A stretch of DNA of 44,872 bases from Parvularculaceae bacterium (GTDB lineage Bacteria > Pseudomonadota > Alphaproteobacteria > Caulobacterales > Parvularculaceae), in assembly GCA_021776435.1 (NCBI GenBank), contig JAJFFW010000088.1, positions 1-44,872 on the forward strand. Direction: 5' to 3'. The position numbers and the translations under genes were made by a program. Every line of letters starts with the position of its first letter. Position 1 is the stretch's first letter. A model generated the notes under the pieces. It was not told the DNA's origin. It was given only the letters and a program-made list of their open reading frames with translations, and did not search any database. Below, one piece after another: positions 43,792 to 44,872 of this stretch.

Positions 43792-44370
43792 CTAGCCAAT
43801 TTTGATGACGGTGTCGGTGACGAACGCATAAGGCGGCACCTTGAGATTTTCCGGAGCCGGGCCTTTTCGAATACGGCCGGCAAGATCGTAATGCGAGCCA
43901 TGACACGGACAGAACCAGCCATTGAAATCACCGCGGCTTTCTCCCCGGTCAGTGCCCAAAGGCACGCATCCTAAATGTGTACAGACACCGACGACGATCA
44001 TCCATTCGGGCTTGAGGCGACGATTGGAATCATCTGCTGCTGCTTTGTCGCCTATATTGGCATTACGAGCCTCATCGTCCTTCAAAGCGCTCAGCGGCGT
44101 TTTTTCCGCCTCAACAACTTCTTCTGGGGTTCGATGGCGGATAAAAACAGGTTTGCCCTGCCAGATCACTTTAATCGCCTGCCCTACGGCAATAGCCGAG
44201 ATATCGACTTCCTTTGTCGAGAGAGCGAGCACGGAGGCGTCAGGATTCATCTGTGCGACAAGTGGCCATACAGCCCCGGCCGCACCTACGGCTACCGCTG
44301 AGCTGGCAAGCAAGTGTATAAAATCACGGCGGGTCGGTTCGCCGTCCTTAGTCTCGGTCGTTGCGTTCAT
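43792..44370 (-). CDS. petA: Rieske iron-sulfur subunit of the bc1 complex
   Basis: Takes electrons from quinol through a 2Fe-2S cluster. It has 192 residues. A twin-arginine type start (TRRDFIHLLASSAVAVGAAGAVWPL) is used as the uncleaved membrane anchor. CTHLGC and CPCHGSHYD provide the two Cys and two His cluster ligands, and GPAPENLKVPPYAF closes the domain. An insertion of about 25 residues (AEKTPLSALKDDEARNANIG...) before the cluster is typical of alphaproteobacterial proteins. It is first in petABC and divergent from the methyltransferase gene. Confidence 0.97.
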   Translation of the reverse strand: MNATTETKDGEPTRRDFIHLLASSAVAVGAAGAVWPLVAQMNPDASVLALSTKEVDISAIAVGQAIKVIWQGKPVFIRHRTPEEVVEAEKTPLSALKDDEARNANIGDKAAADDSNRRLKPEWMIVVGVCTHLGCVPLGTDRGESRGDFNGWFCPCHGSHYDLAGRIRKGPAPENLKVPPYAFVTDTVIKIG

Positions 44371-44537
44371 CGCATCATCGCCTCTTGCTGGCGCCCCGAC
44401 TTGATGGAATCACGGGGGTGTTTTGGATCGCGGGTGTCTCGCACGTCTTTTCGACAAAGTCCAGATGTCATGAACCTGCGGCGAAGCGTCGCGAAGGCGA
44501 TACTCTGGCATTTAATAAAGTTAGGAAACCCAGTTTC

Positions 44538-44872
44538 ATGCGCCTCGTTCTTTATCAACCAGACATCCCGCAAAATGTAGGGGCTGCTATCCGCATAGCG
44601 GCATGTTTCGGCGCACCCCTCGATATCATCGAACCTTGTGGTTTCCCGCTTAGCGAAAAAAAGCTCCAAACGGAGATATCACGGGTCGCCATGGATTATG
44701 GCGCAATGAAACCGGCGACGATTCATCCGGGATGGAAGACCTTTTCAGAGTCACCTGCAAGGGAAGAAGGGCGGCTGATCCTGTTATCGACGGGCGGTGC
44801 GATTCCGCTCTACGATTTCAACTTCCACCCCAGTGATCTCGTCATGGTCGGACGAGAGAGCGCCGGCGTTCC
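44538..44872 (+). CDS. trmL: tRNA (cytidine/uridine-34 2'-O)-methyltransferase TrmL-like, 3' end cut by window edge
   Basis: A SPOUT methyltransferase modifying the wobble position of tRNA-Leu. The first 111 codons are present: MRLVLYQPDIPQNVGAAIRIAACFGAPLDIIEPCGFPLSEKKL is the family opening (N-x-G-x-x-x-R), then AMDYG and LILLSTGGAIPLYDF, and VMVGRESAGV enters the SAM-binding knot (GRESAGVP). The rest is outside the window. It is divergent from petA; this neighbourhood is common in alphaproteobacteria. The start is the first ATG giving the conserved beginning. Confidence 0.92.
   Translation, partial: MRLVLYQPDIPQNVGAAIRIAACFGAPLDIIEPCGFPLSEKKLQTEISRVAMDYGAMKPATIHPGWKTFSESPAREEGRLILLSTGGAIPLYDFNFHPSDLVMVGRESAGV

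Noticed and set aside
1-44872. CRISPR array, tRNA, rRNA or prophage
   Set aside because: No regularly spaced repeats, no tRNA or rRNA signature and no phage structural genes were seen on reading; no search tool was run.

Overview
The window reads as chromosome of an alphaproteobacterium. This rests on the pairing of dnaG with an alpha-type rpoD, the petABC cytochrome bc1 operon next to a TrmL-like methyltransferase, the rplY-pth-ychF neighbourhood, and a DnaG whose zinc-ligand positions are substituted in a way I associate with this class. I cannot fix the order or genus. No rRNA, tRNA or CRISPR array was seen.

Left part, 1 to about 17.4 kb, is accessory. It holds two gene sets of the same composition: a LysR regulator, a short-chain dehydrogenase (SDR), an SRPBCC protein and a tandem DUF1330-like (dimeric alpha-beta barrel) protein. 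Set 1 lies at 1-3353; set 2 at 11214-15274 also carries a tandem DUF427 protein. Between them are a BlaI/BlaR1-like pair whose M56 protein ends in a LytM domain without its metal ligands (3590-5340), two membrane proteins (DUF2306, DUF4386), an exported haloalkane dehalogenase with an intact catalytic set, an exported di-heme cytochrome of SO2930 type, an IS5/IS427-type insertion sequence with a frameshifted transposase (about 9744-10535), and an AT-rich SnoaL-like secreted protein. The section ends with an AbiEi/AbiEii type IV toxin-antitoxin pair (15723-17269), with a perfect dyad upstream and similar short repeats on both sides.

Right part, about 17.6 kb to the end, is mostly core housekeeping. 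It covers replication and transcription (dnaG, rpoD, greA), pyrimidine/arginine precursor supply (carA and carB, about 7.3 kb apart), translation (rplY, pth, ychF, a partial trmL), purine/methionine salvage (mtnP) and respiration (petA-petB-petC). Scattered among these are envelope and stress genes: a YHS-domain protein, an MBL-fold hydrolase, an RraB-like protein, a Vgb-like beta-propeller, an ArsR-AHSA1 operon, an M1 lipoprotein aminopeptidase, an exported SRPBCC protein and a CPA2 antiporter. Three hairpins with T-runs mark transcript ends after the M1 gene, carB and petC.

The most unusual items are the BlaI/M56 pair with the inactive-looking LytM sensor domain, the duplicated LysR/SDR/SRPBCC/DUF1330 set, and the repeat-flanked AbiE cassette.
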